Positions 23,701-33,079 of a stretch of DNA of 64,000 bases are shown piece after piece. Every line of letters starts with the position of its first letter. The stretch's first letter is position 1. This DNA is from Haemaphysalis longicornis (Eukaryota; Arthropoda; Arachnida; Ixodida; Ixodidae). The translations under genes and the position numbers were made by a program. Location of the stretch: contig CM023448.1 in assembly GCA_013339765.2 (NCBI GenBank), forward strand, positions 285,874,817 through 285,938,816. The letters run 5' to 3'. The notes under the pieces are model-generated. The model saw only the letters and a list, made by a program, of their open reading frames with translations. It had not been told where the DNA came from and did not search any database.

Positions 23701-25076
23701 GCGCGCGCTGGAGCGCGTACGCGACCTCGGATGTGTGGTACTGCAGCTTTGACAGACTACCCGACACTCTGCTTACCCGGCTTGTCGTAGATGGCACACG
23801 GATTCTGGTACCACGCCAGCATCAAGCTCTCGATCAGTTTTACGGTTGCCATGATGGGATCTTTGGAATCCACCATATTATTGCTCGTTGTGCAGTTCAG
23901 TTCCACGGTAGCATTTGCAACGCATTGGCGATAGTTCATTACGCACCTGAAATAAAGGAAGTGTTGATTTGAGAAAAGAAGCGACACCTTGAGGCCGCTA
24001 TGCCGGCTCAAACATGTGGCAGTTACTTACTGGCATATCTGGGACTGGTTGTGCAAAATGAACTCGAACATGGCAACTCCGCACGTGAACATTCGCCGAA
24101 GCAGCCAATTCTTAACGCATGTGTCCGGGTACTTGAAGTGTTTGTCAATAACATCACAATTGTCGTCGTTCATAAGCTTCTTTAAGGGTGGGCTGCCACT
24201 TCCAGACACGTTTGCCCCTGCAGATAGGATTTTCTTCGTGGCATTCGACACATTTGTTGCGCCTGACAATGTGATATTTTTCCCGAGAGCGCTTGAATTC
24301 CCGTTTATATCGTCCAAGGTTCTCCTGCTTGTTTTGACGGAGGGAGGCGCTTGAGTCTGGTGGCTGCTTCTGTTTGCTGCTTGAAAGGCACTCGTTTGAT
24401 TTGTTTCAACCAAGCTTCTCTTGGAAGAATCTGCAGTGGCGTTGCTCTTGATTGATGTTCCATTATGAAGAGAGGTCTGATTTTTACTCCTAGTAACAAT
24501 GGTAATTTCGGGAAGAGGGGTCAGGGTGGGAATTTCCGACGTGATGTTGCACATCTTTCGGTACGGGTGTAAAACACTGCGGGTAAAATACTTAATTGTA
24601 GGGGTTAGAAGCGAAGTGTCGTTAGCACAGCGGGTCTCTTCCAGGCTGGCTGCCAAACAGGCCTGAAACTTTTCTAAGGGGCTGGAAAGAAACGAGCAAG
24701 CATGTGAGCACCGCATTGGGCGCTTAAACGCACTTGGTGAGTGATCAGAAGAGCACTCTAGTATACCTGCAAGATGGCCGTCGTGACCCAAAGGTGTCGC
24801 TAATGAAGTCAGCGTAGAAGGGCACGGAGCACAAGGTGTAGGTTTTGGCAAGCTGCTGGTAATTGCAGAGCTGGGCATTGTTCTGAGCGCTGACGAAGTG
24901 CCTCCCTGAAGACGAATCTACGAAGGGACCAAATGATGTCATTTTTTGTCATCAGGCAGTGCAGTGGGGAGTATTTAAGGACACTCACGTTTAGTTTCGA
25001 GTATGTTGACTCTGGCTCCGCTGACTTCCCAATTCACGGAGAGCACCGCGCATAGCACTACCAGCTTGACGGCCAT
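17527..25076 (-). CDS. Gene 1: secreted multidomain six-cysteine protein, 11 exons
   Basis: Exons on the minus strand: 25076-24989, 24917-24767, 24681-24031, 23946-23777, 23248-23134, 23076-22937, 22875-22725, 22661-22457, 21890-21245, 20490-20352 and 17731-17527. Every border is GT-AG. The exon lengths sum to 2,661 bases, exactly 887 codons including TGA, with splice phases 1,2,2,1,2,1,2,0,1,2. The start is the first ATG before a signal peptide (MAVKLVVLCAVLSV, likely cut near residue 20), with G at -3 and +4. Five copies of a six-cysteine domain lie at residues 47-124, 255-347, 356-434, 454-532 and 774-859. Linkers occupy 125-254 and 533-773. The last 27 residues follow the final cysteine and end in a modest hydrophobic stretch, so a GPI anchor is possible. 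I recognise no known family and no enzyme motif. The role is probably extracellular or on the cell surface. The least certain points are the exon 8/9 junction and exon 11, which lies 2.6 kb from exon 10. Confidence 0.83.
18425..18610 (-). mobile_element. Ruka-type SINE, 5'-truncated fragment
   Basis: The minus strand matches the 3' half of the SINE (CCGAAATCT...GATCCCC... to GCGCGTTAAAC) and a degenerate (AATC)n tail, but the tRNA-like head is missing. It lies in the intron between exons 10 and 11 of gene 1. Confidence 0.65.
20352..20490 (-). CDS. Gene 1 exon 10: first half of domain 5
   Basis: The acceptor ccctttgcag is followed by 139 bases that encode Asp-Cys, then cysteines spaced 11 and 31, and it ends at TGCAG/GTACTA, again phase 2 after the third cysteine. 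The frame has two sequons (NST, NIT). Phase and domain order both join it to exon 9. Confidence 0.8.
21245..21890 (-). CDS. Gene 1 exon 9: acidic, tyrosine-rich linker
   Basis: This 646-base exon encodes most of the 241-residue linker between domains 4 and 5 and has no cysteine. It contains several acidic tyrosine clusters (YYYDES, DEESDYALY, DDDYIF) that resemble tyrosine-sulfation contexts. Its end (FPNGIDMFRHF, then ANQSAEFS) resembles the same place in gene 2 (LPDNMAMFQHI, then SNASANGS). An open frame continues 11 codons past the chosen donor to a stop at 21210, but the donor ACTG/GTGAGC gives the phase needed for exon 10, and gene 2 splices at the same place. Confidence 0.75.
22530..22875 (-). 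other. Gene 1 domain 4 (exons 7 and 8)
   Basis: Cysteines are at 454, 466, 488, 497, 507 and 532, spaced 11, 21, 8, 9 and 24. The second half (VYKKVLEDAY before the last cysteine) is strikingly close to gene 2 (TYKRVLQDAY), which marks this copy and the first domain of gene 2 as the nearest paralogues. Exon 8 then runs into the next linker and ends in phase 0 at a GTACGT donor, the only phase-0 junction in the gene. Confidence 0.8.
22937..23248 (-). other. Gene 1 domain 3 (exons 5 and 6)
   Basis: This pair of exons encodes little else than one domain, so it shows the module most clearly. Exon 5 (115 bases) holds cysteines 356, 368 and 391. Exon 6 (140 bases) holds 400, 410 and 434. Spacing is 11, 22, 8, 9 and 23. 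Entry and exit are both phase 1 and the internal intron (59 bases) is phase 2. Exon 5 starts about 40 bases from a 61-bp minisatellite. Confidence 0.83.
23289..23655. repeat. 61-bp minisatellite, six copies, in intron 4 of gene 1
   Basis: Six head-to-tail units begin at about 23289, 23350, 23411, 23472, 23533 and 23594, each starting ATGGTAAGGGCC. The units differ by only one to a few bases, so the array is young or homogenised. It lies in the intron between exons 4 and 5, and its left edge is about 40 bases from the exon 5 acceptor. Confidence 0.93.
23777..24170 (-). other. Gene 1 domain 2 (3' part of exon 3 plus exon 4)
   Basis: Cysteines are at 255, 268, 296, 305, 315 and 347, spaced 12, 27, 8, 9 and 31. 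Two further cysteines, one between the second and third and one two residues after the third (Cys-Gln-Cys), are unique to this copy and could make a fourth disulfide. The intron falls after the third cysteine codon (TGCCA/GTAAGT) and the exon ends in phase 1 (CCGG/GTAAGC). Confidence 0.8.
24170..24555 (-). other. Gene 1 linker 1: sequon-rich, mucin-like stretch
   Basis: The middle of exon 3 encodes residues 125-254 between domains 1 and 2. It is rich in Ser, Thr and Asn and has about eleven N-glycosylation sequons (NIT, NQT twice, NGT, NAT twice, NRS, NSS, NIT, NVS twice). It contains no cysteine. Such composition suits an extended, heavily glycosylated spacer on an extracellular protein. Glycosylation itself is inferred. 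Confidence 0.75.
24555..24917 (-). other. Gene 1 domain 1 (exon pair 2/3)
   Basis: Exon 2 carries cysteines 47, 59 and 79 and stops two bases after the third cysteine codon at a CAG/GTATAC donor. Exon 3 opens with ttctttccag and carries cysteines 88, 98 and 124. Spacing is 11, 19, 8, 9 and 25. The second half has the recurring pattern FQAC-x9-C followed by a basic and aromatic helix-like stretch, also seen in gene 2. Confidence 0.82.
24989..25076 (-). CDS. Gene 1 exon 1: signal peptide
   Basis: This exon encodes 29 residues with a hydrophobic core VVLCAVLSV after a lysine, which is a typical signal peptide. It ends with one base of the next codon at the donor ACTAAAC/GTGAGT, so the first intron is phase 1, as at every later domain boundary. 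No convincing TATA box is placed well; an AT-rich stretch at 25110-25125 is only about 35-50 bases from the ATG. Confidence 0.8.
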
Positions 25077-25734
25077 GTCTTGGGTTGTTGGAAGTGTAGG
25101 TGGCCCTTCTGAAAATAAATAGCCCGGAGCAAAAAGAGCGTCGCTTGGCCTCTTGGCGTGCCGTAACTAAATGTTTACACAGGTGAGGCGATGAGGCACT
25201 CATTGAAAGCGCAATCGAAGAAGAAAACGCAAACAAGAACACGGGACAAACGTTTCGTCCTGAGTTCTTCATCTTCAGTGGTGCTTCCATGAGCATGCAA
25301 CTACACGCGTAACTGGCAGTTCTGAAAATGCACTTGTTAGCGTGAAACATTGAGCTCGCTGTCAAAGATTGTGGAACCCAAGTTTTTTTCGCGCACAAAA
25401 TGTGAATCCGGGTAGTTAGAAGTTAGCGAGTGGGGAAAGGAGGGTTCTCCGCAAATTGGCTGACAGGGAAGAGAGACTTTCAGAGGAGGAGGGTGTCGGG
25501 GGTGGAATTAATAGTGTTGGTTGTAAAGTCTGGTTACGAAAGTTTCTTCGGGAGACAGGGGTGATGGACGGGAAGCACGCTACCCCGATTAGCACGTCTC
25601 ACGTACGCGACCCAAGTGCCCATCGATGGGCCACCTTTGCCCTCCCTCCGCGGATATGCTATCGGAAAAAGTCTGCGAGATCCGGGTACAACTAATTTCT
25701 GCTTTCCATTTTGTATTGATTGATTGATCGATCG

Positions 25735-25746
25735 ATCGATCGATCG

Positions 25747-25783
<37 letters not shown>

Positions 25784-25792
25784 CAATCAATC

Positions 25793-25846
<54 letters not shown>

Positions 25847-25905
25847 GAATCAATCAATCAATTAATCGATCAATCAATCAATCAATCAAATTAATTAATT
25901 AAATC
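25735..25905. repeat. (CAAT)n/(GATC)n microsatellite
   Basis: About 170 bases of TGAT, then GATC, then a long CAAT array. The same CAAT motif forms the tail of the SINE copies, so it may be a grown SINE tail, but no SINE body adjoins it. Confidence 0.9.
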
Positions 25906-26006
25906 ATTGGGTGAAAGTGTGCCCAAGGACAGCCGGAGGGCCTTTGTGCTGGTGAACGGGAAAAAGGAAACAGGTGACGCAAGATGTGCACATCTCACAA
26001 AAAAAA

Positions 26007-26008
<2 letters not shown>

Positions 26009-26082
<74 letters not shown>

Positions 26083-26083
26083 C
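26009..26083. repeat. (AAT)n microsatellite
   Basis: About 25 AAT units. Open frames of poly-isoleucine across it are artefacts. Confidence 0.95.
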
Positions 26084-26254
26084 GACGTCTTTTTTATAGT
26101 GCCCAGGTACAGCCGTAGCCTTTGTTCTGGAATAATAATATATGAATTGTTCAATAATTGGTCAAGGAACAACCAGATTAAGTTCGGAGAGCTACATTAT
26201 CGTTATTATTTCTCCCTTTCCCTTCTTCCCTCTTCCCCAACTAGGCTACGAAAC

Positions 26255-26295
26255 CTCCCGAATCATTAATAAAGTTTCATTCATTCATTATTATT
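26255..26295 (+). other. Retroelement 3' tail
   Basis: AATAAAGTTTCATTCATTCATT has the form AATAAA plus a simple repeat that ends several LINEs in this window. The body of this element is not recognised. Confidence 0.4.
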
Positions 26296-26515
26296 AGTAG
26301 TAGTAGTATCAGCAGTAGTAGTTGTAATAGTAGTAGTAGCCTTTCTTATTTCATACGCCCGTTCTTTTCTCCCTCCTTATGACCACCTCAAGCAAGTAGG
26401 CGCTTCTTAGACTCAGCAGACTTCATCTCAACATCGAAACTGACTTGCGCGCTTCAAATTTCCGTGTGCGTCTTCGTTACCGCAACACATCTGAGTGGTC
26501 AACAATTGCTATCTA

Positions 26516-26752
26516 CCCGCCGCGGTGGCTCAGTGGCTAAGGCGTTGCGCTGCTGAGCACGAGGTCGCGGGTTCGATTCCCGGCCGCGGCGGCCGCTTTT
26601 CTGATGGAGGCGAAAAGCAAAAACGCTCGTGTGTACGAGATTTCGGCGCACGTTAAAGATCCCCAGGTGGTCAAAATTAATCCGGAGCCCTCCACTACGG
26701 CGCGCCTAATCGCCTGCGTTGCGTCGGCGCGTTAAACCCTACAATCAATCAA
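26516..26752 (+). mobile_element. Ruka-type SINE, complete, with 17-bp duplication
   Basis: The element runs from CCCGCCGCGGTGGCTCAG (A box) through the B box GGGTTCGATTCCCGG and the GCGGCCGCTTTTCTGATG body to GTTAAACCCTACAATCAATC. It is flanked by TCAACAATTGCTATCTA at 26499-26515 and 26753-26769. The intact duplication indicates recent insertion. Confidence 0.92.
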
Positions 26753-26769
26753 TCAACAATTGCTATCTA

Positions 26770-28840
26770 ACAGGCGAACACCATTACGTCATTTCTGGAA
26801 GGTTACAGTGCCATGAACGATAGTACCAGCCAGAATCAAACAATGCTTGGTACTCGCATGGGCCCACGTAATACCGATCTGTAACTCCGGGCACTAAGCA
26901 TCGATTAACGGGCGGCATCTTCATGCAGGTGTTTTGTGAAGTGAAGCCTTCCCGCGACAGTTTCGAGCATGTCGCCGGACCTTGTTGGTTGCCATGAATG
27001 CAAAAGTAATCTAGTGATGCTCGTTAGGGACAACTGAAGTCAACCGTGAAATTGTTTTTGCGAATTTAGCGTTCCACATCTGTCACAATAGGGCCCTAAT
27101 GCACCGAAAGTACGGCAGTGAGCCCTGGAGTTTTCTTACATCTTAAATGCGATAGCGAATAAAACTGGCCCATCTAGTCAGTGCGTCAACTGGCAACGTA
27201 CACAAGGCTCAGTTCTAGATGATCGTAACTTCTCGGTTGTCATAGGCCGTGGCAGGCGTTGAATCAAGCTCCCTGTTTAAAAGAAAGATGGTTAAGACGC
27301 ACAGCTCTCTCCCGTGCAGCCTGAGTCAATGTCCCAAAACACGACCTGCTTCCAACGTGTCTGATGGATGTCGGCTGAATAATGCGAGGGACCCACGTTC
27401 GATTCCGAGCACGGAAGCGTTTTTTTCTTGACGCGCTTGATGTGCCTTCGCTTATAGTTTTGTGAATCTCACTGTGTAAAGTTGGCTCTCCTGCAGTGCG
27501 GTATGTTGGTGCTACGGTCTCCATAAGTGAGGCATAAAGAGCTTCGCTTTAATATGTTCGAGTGCACGTGATCCGACAATTTTGGGCGAAAGTGCTGAAG
27601 CTACACCTGGGTTTTTTACGCACCGAAGCTGCACGTATGATGCGCGCCCTAGTGAACGTGGGCCGAAATCTGGGCAACCTGGCAACGAGATGAACCCCTA
27701 ATCACCTAAATTAACCCACAGCCCCTTCATTGCGTCACACCTCGAACCCAGTTATAACTTCAGCTGGCAAAAAAAAAAAAAAACAATTTGAACTTTTTTT
27801 TTCGTTATCAGGGCGTGGAGTCCAGTGCTGGGAGCACATTCACTAATCGCCGAACGAGTCCGGCAAGGTTGGTGCCGGATGGTGTCTTACACGATCGGCT
27901 GTACAGTGCGCGTCAGGCTTGTCTAGGGCATAGAGTTTCTTACACAAGAGAGGAATCTGGCGCTAGCATCTGTGCGGCTCACTTCAAGGTCGTGTGTCGT
28001 CATGGGCCGCCATTATACATCGCGCTCGCCTTAGTTTCATCATTGGCTTGGATTGAAACGTTTTAGTAACCGCAAATTTAAACAAAGTGCCACAAAAGAC
28101 GCGAAGAATAGTGTGCAATTATGTAAGTGGAAAATAAAAACAGGCTGTTTTAAAACTATAAGGAAGAAATAAGTAAAGCATATTTTTGCCGGAACGGTTG
28201 TGGCTGCTATTCCGCAGGCCAAGGTTGTAGTTACGAACAATGTTAATATTTGGGGGGTAACTCATTAGAGACTGATTTTATTGCTTTTACCATTATTTCA
28301 AATAATACGTTGTTTGAAGAGTTTCGAAAGTTTTTTGAGCGTGCCTATGAAAACTTTGCCTTCGTGGTGAACCGGTGCACCGACCGTCAGCTAGTTTAAC
28401 AAGAAAAATGGAAACGTGGCGTAAACAGTCGTGGACGATGACAAGATAGGACGCATACAAGCGTTCGTATCTGCCGTATCTTGTCTTCGTCGAAGGACGC
28501 TTTGTTTCTTCTTTTCGTCGGCTACAAATTTCGCGGCGGCATATTACCCGCTCAGTCATACGTCCTTCGACTGCGACATGAGCAACGTCAGGTGCGATCA
28601 CGCATTGTCTGCTGTTTCACTGAACACGGCTACCACACAAACGGGAGGATTTCGGCTTCATTGTAGCTCGTAAACGTGTTAATGCATAGTGAAGAAAGGA
28701 AATCCCCAAAACCGCTTAAGAATCCAATTGTCATGCCAAGCCCAAGCCAAAAAGGGGGGTCTTCCCATGAACCCCCATGACGACATAGCTTACTGTAAGA
28801 AACTATGGGCTTACGGGGCGCAGTTTCCTCTCTAGTATAG
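26770..28840. other. Unassigned sequence with repeat fragments
   Basis: No gene is supported. A B-box-like GTTCGATTCCGAGC at 27398 suggests a decayed tRNA-derived element. The stretch at 27900-27925 (GTACAGTGCGCGTCAGGCTT) belongs to the repeat that forms the inverted pair at 28848-29494. Confidence 0.35.
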
Positions 28841-28847
28841 TCTAGGG

Positions 28848-29494
28848 CACGGAGGTCTAGGGCAAGCGAGAGCACGGCTTCGGAGCATGCTGGCGACATC
28901 TGCTGATAGCTTGTGTGTTAGAGATAGCTTGCCATTGCGCGTGCGTGGACCTCGGACAGGATGTGGCCGGTCGTCCAGCTCGTGAGTCTCAAATTTGCAG
29001 ACGCCACCACCCGCAACAGGCACTTCTTTTCTGCGTGCCATCCGCAAGCGGTGGCGCTGGAGATCAGGGCGTAATATGACGAGGTGCATTATCACCCCAA
29101 AAAGTTAAGTAATCGCACAACAGGTCCGACCGAAAGCTCTGCAGTGAATTCTTGTTGCTTGCTTTTCGTTCGGTACGCGTGAGAATTAGAAGATTGACGC
29201 TTTGCGTTTTACGCGATTACGTAACTGCCGGCGGTGATATTACACAGCGTCAAACGACGCATCTATCTGGCCTGTCACCTGGCGTGTCACTCTAGAAGAC
29301 TAGCGCCCCTCGTGGCGGATACTGTCTGCAAATTAGAATGGCCCATGGGAAAAGACGACCGGCCCGACCCTGTCCGAGATCCGCGCATGCGCAGTGGCAA
29401 GCTATCTCTAACCCAGCAGCTATCAGCAGATGTCGCCAGCACGCTCCGGAACCGTACGCTCGCTTGCCCTATACAAGCCTGACGCGCACTGTAC
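28848..29494. repeat. Inverted pair of a 150-165-bp repeat
   Basis: The left arm (28848-29000) and right arm (29325-29490) are imperfect inverted copies. They share stretches such as CATCTGCTGATAGCT and CCGGTCGTC, each in opposite orientation. A third partial copy is at 27900. No open frame or known domain is supported; these look like copies of a common tick interspersed repeat. Confidence 0.65.
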
Positions 29495-30588
29495 GTCATC
29501 CGTGACGCAAGTGCGCCCACAGCCAATCGCGCGATACCCCACTGGAAGCCAACTTTGCAGGACTGGGTAGCGTTTGGCGCTGTGCTGCCTGTAGCTGATT
29601 ACGATCATACCACATAACGTGAATGCGCTTAATGTAAGGTGTACGATTCCACAAATATCAAATAGTTTGTTCGTAGGGCAGAAGCCATGGCGGTTGGGCT
29701 TTACGAAATCAAGGATGTTTCCAGAATTCGCAGCCCAATTCATTCGTTATGGAACAGCGCACTTTCAACCGGCGCACTTCCAGTGCTCGCGTTCAGGTTT
29801 CCAGGATCGAAATGTGCACCGCAACTGCAATTATAGGCGCTTCAGTGGCGCGACCTATCTGTCCACAGCATCGCCAGACTCCTGAGCGCGTGGATATCCT
29901 AAACGCAATGGCGCACGCATTTTCTGAGTACGTTATCCAGCTGGCCACGATCCAACTCCCAGGTGATTCACCACGCGCACCGTTCGCTCTAGGAAGCTCC
30001 ATAAGCTGAATCGTTGCCGGATATTGAAAAATGCCTTGAAGCGGCTAGTCGCGGTGCGAATCAACGCAAGCGCTGCTGGCTCACCGAGTCTGGTAGGCGC
30101 GTTGGTGGCCCGAGCAGCGGCCCCCCTCTGGGTAGGAGCGGTCGAGGAAGGCTTCCCCCGCGCTCAGCAGCCCTCCTGCTGCGTGGTGGCCCCGTCGACG
30201 TCCGGTGGAACACTGCCGCGAGCTCGGGTGCGCGCCCCGCGAGCCCCGCACGAGCCTCGAGCCTTACTGAGGTTTCTTCCTCCTCGCTTTTCCTTCAGCA
30301 CCGCTTAAGTTTCGGTTCCCGTTTATTACTGAACTTCAAGATGACACAGGACACATGTAGGCCGTACACAAATGTAAGAAACAGTCTTGCAAAAAAAAAA
30401 AAGAATGTCCGAAATCTAAACTGTTTCGACTGTGTCGGGATGGCGCAGTCGGATAAACGTCAGATTCATAGCGTTAGCCCTCTTATTGTGTAAGGTCGGC
30501 TTTCGTGCAATGCGTTTTCGCGTGCCGTCGCCATCAGTCAGACAAAGAAACTTTCGCTTTAAAATGAAAGAGAAATCCCCAAATCCCC

Positions 30589-30764
30589 ACGGGCTCTGGC
30601 ACATTGGCAATCCAGGTATTCAGCTATGGCCAACCTCTCCTCCAGGGATATGCGCCACCGCCAAGCTGGTACACGGCCTTGAGAGACGACGGTGGATGAC
30701 TGGACGCGAGAGGAGAGGTTGGCCATAGCTGAACACCTGGATTGCCAATGTTCCAGAGCCCGTG
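30589..30764. repeat. 176-bp inverted repeat (hairpin)
   Basis: Arms of about 54 bases (CACGGGCTCTGGCACATTGG inward, and its complement) differ at few positions and enclose about 65 bases. A transcript through it would fold strongly. No target duplication is evident. Confidence 0.8.
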
Positions 30765-30779
30765 ACAATATGTACGCAA

Positions 30780-33070
30780 AATATTCCCTGTGATTTTGAT
30801 GTACAATTGCAGTGAAAATTAATAGCTTGCCTTCAAGGCGCTCCTTGTAATTGAGTTGTAATTGTGGTTGCGCTAGACCAAAATGTCGGTTTTAAAAGCG
30901 TACACTAAACATGGCACCCAAATGTGAAAAAGCAGCCCTACTGCTGACCCAGACAATACGCGGTCCCATTGGATCTTGGATTGAACCTACAAAATGCCCA
31001 AGTTACACTGGTAGGTGGTGGTGGTGGTGGCCCATAAAGTGGCGCATACCCACTCAGGGGGATTGGCCAAGAAGAGTTTTTTTATTATTGTTAATAACAC
31101 TGGTAAAATCGCTTCACGTGTGAATTAAATGTTTTTCTTCTTCAGAAATGCCTTCCATTGGTCTAAATTATTCGTGCTTTCGTTTGTTGCTTAATGTTTT
31201 TACGCTCGGTAGCTTGGTTCTCCTCCTCCCTAAGTCCATCACGTACGGTTCAGGAAATAGCAAAGAATAGGCAAAAATAATTTTGGGTGGCTTATTCCCC
31301 ACAGAGGTAGCTACCTGTTCGGGGGGGGGGGGGGGGGGGGGGTTTGACGGCCACTACGCTGCGTGATGCGGTCTTTAGCGCCAGCATTCGTGTGCCATAG
31401 TCGTCGATGAATTCCCGCGCATATTCTTGTCACAGGCCTGCCCAGGACGACGTGATAGCCGACAAACTACCAAATAACAGCGGAAGCTGTTAAACTATTC
31501 GAACTATTCGAACTATTCGAAGCCGTTCGAACTATTTGGTCAACGCCGCGTCTACAAAGACGGTGGCGGCAATAATAATTTAGCATTTTAGCCAGTACTG
31601 CGTCGACAAGGAAGACGAGGACAATAATGATGAATATTATTTGCGAAGGTCTTGCGAACTTCCCATCAGCAGCTGCCGTAAAAATAATGCGGCGTGATAT
31701 TTCAGAATGCAATTAAGCTACTTCAAAATTTGCTAGCTGCAGCACACTGCATATTACTGGAGTAAGTGGTTGGGGTTGTTTCACAGCTAAGAAATCTTTG
31801 TCAGCCCGCTCCTTATGATTCCAGAAGGCATAATCTTCTTCTTCTTCTTCTTCTTCTTCTTCTTCTTCTTCTTCTTCTTCTTCTTCTTCTTCTTCTCTCT
31901 CCTCCTCCTCCTCCTCCTCCTCCTCCTCCTCCTCCTCCTGCTCCCTTATGGGAGTGGAGCATGCCCACCGAGGGTTTTGGCCAGGGCATGCTAGCAGGCT
32001 TTATGCGAGATTAGTAAAAACAGGTCAGACACAAAAAAACGAGATACGATTCGTTGGAGCGAAGCGGGACTAAAGATAAGCACGTATCACAAAAGACTCT
32101 TCCAGCGGCCGAGATGAAATCGGGAAGTGGGGTGTAAATTTCTTTCTTTCGTGGGTGAGGCTGCTAGCACCGCGTGGAAGCAATACGGTAGTTGTTAGCT
32201 CAAGTACAGTCGGTAAAACGCTTGTCTATAACAGCGATTTCGACTTCAACGAGCTACATTCGAAAACTGCCGAAACATACTCGTTCCAAACATGCCGGAG
32301 GCAAAAGCTAAGGGCTAAGACTTCAGAATTCCGCAGTAGTTTTATTCAAATCCCGCTCCGGCGGGGCAGGATAGGGCTGAGAGTACGAAAGCTGTGTTAT
32401 AGACAAGCCTTTTACCGGCTGTACCTGTGCTTTTGTTAATGTATAAGTGTTTTCTTCTAAAGTGTTAATTACTTCTTTTATGTTGTCGGCTGCCTATCTT
32501 TAAAGTGGTGTGCACTAATGTTGTATGATTATGTTTCCACGCTGTATCGGCCATTACGGGCTGACAATATTGTAACGTTCCCCTTTATTGGGACGAGTTA
32601 GCGATTAGTCCAAATAACAGGCCGATTACCTTCATTTCACGTTTTCATCCTCCTCCTTCCCTTGATATCCGCCGTTGTTGTTGTTGTTGTTGTTGTTCCT
32701 TGATATTGGCGCATACCCAATCAGGGGATCGGCCAAACATCAGTCGTTAATTCGAATGAGATTACTGCCTAGGTGGATGATTCAAAGAAAATTAGAAAAA
32801 TTTGGAAGCTTTTTTTCTTTCTTGTGCTTGGAGTAATTGAGTTTGGAATTTGGTCAATATTGAAACAAAAAAAAGGAAATAAATAAATAAATAAATAAAT
32901 AAATAAAGAAAAATAAGAAGAACAAGGAGAAGAAGAAGAAGAAGAAGAAGAAAGGGAGAGGAGGAGGAGATATCCGCCCTTCGGTCAACCTCTTCGTCTT
33001 CGCGTTACACAGGTTGCCCCGCTGTCGTCAACTCTCCTGGGTTGACGCGGCCCCATGTTGCACATAGACG
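30780..33070. other. Simple-repeat-rich, no gene
   Basis: Contains LINE 3' tail copies (GGCGCATACC...GGGGATTGGCC boxes near 31040-31070 and 32708-32735), a 22-base G run at 31321-31342, (TTC)n then (TCC)n at 31831-31940, (TTG)n at 32672-32697, (AATA)n at 32878-32906 and (GAA)n at 32928-32952. No gene is supported. Confidence 0.6.
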
Positions 33071-33079
33071 CAGCCTCCA

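Noticed and set aside
25891..26172. Poly-isoleucine protein
   Set aside because: Translation of an (AAT)n microsatellite.
31766..32014. Poly-Leu/poly-Pro protein
   Set aside because: Translation of (TTC)n/(TCC)n repeats.
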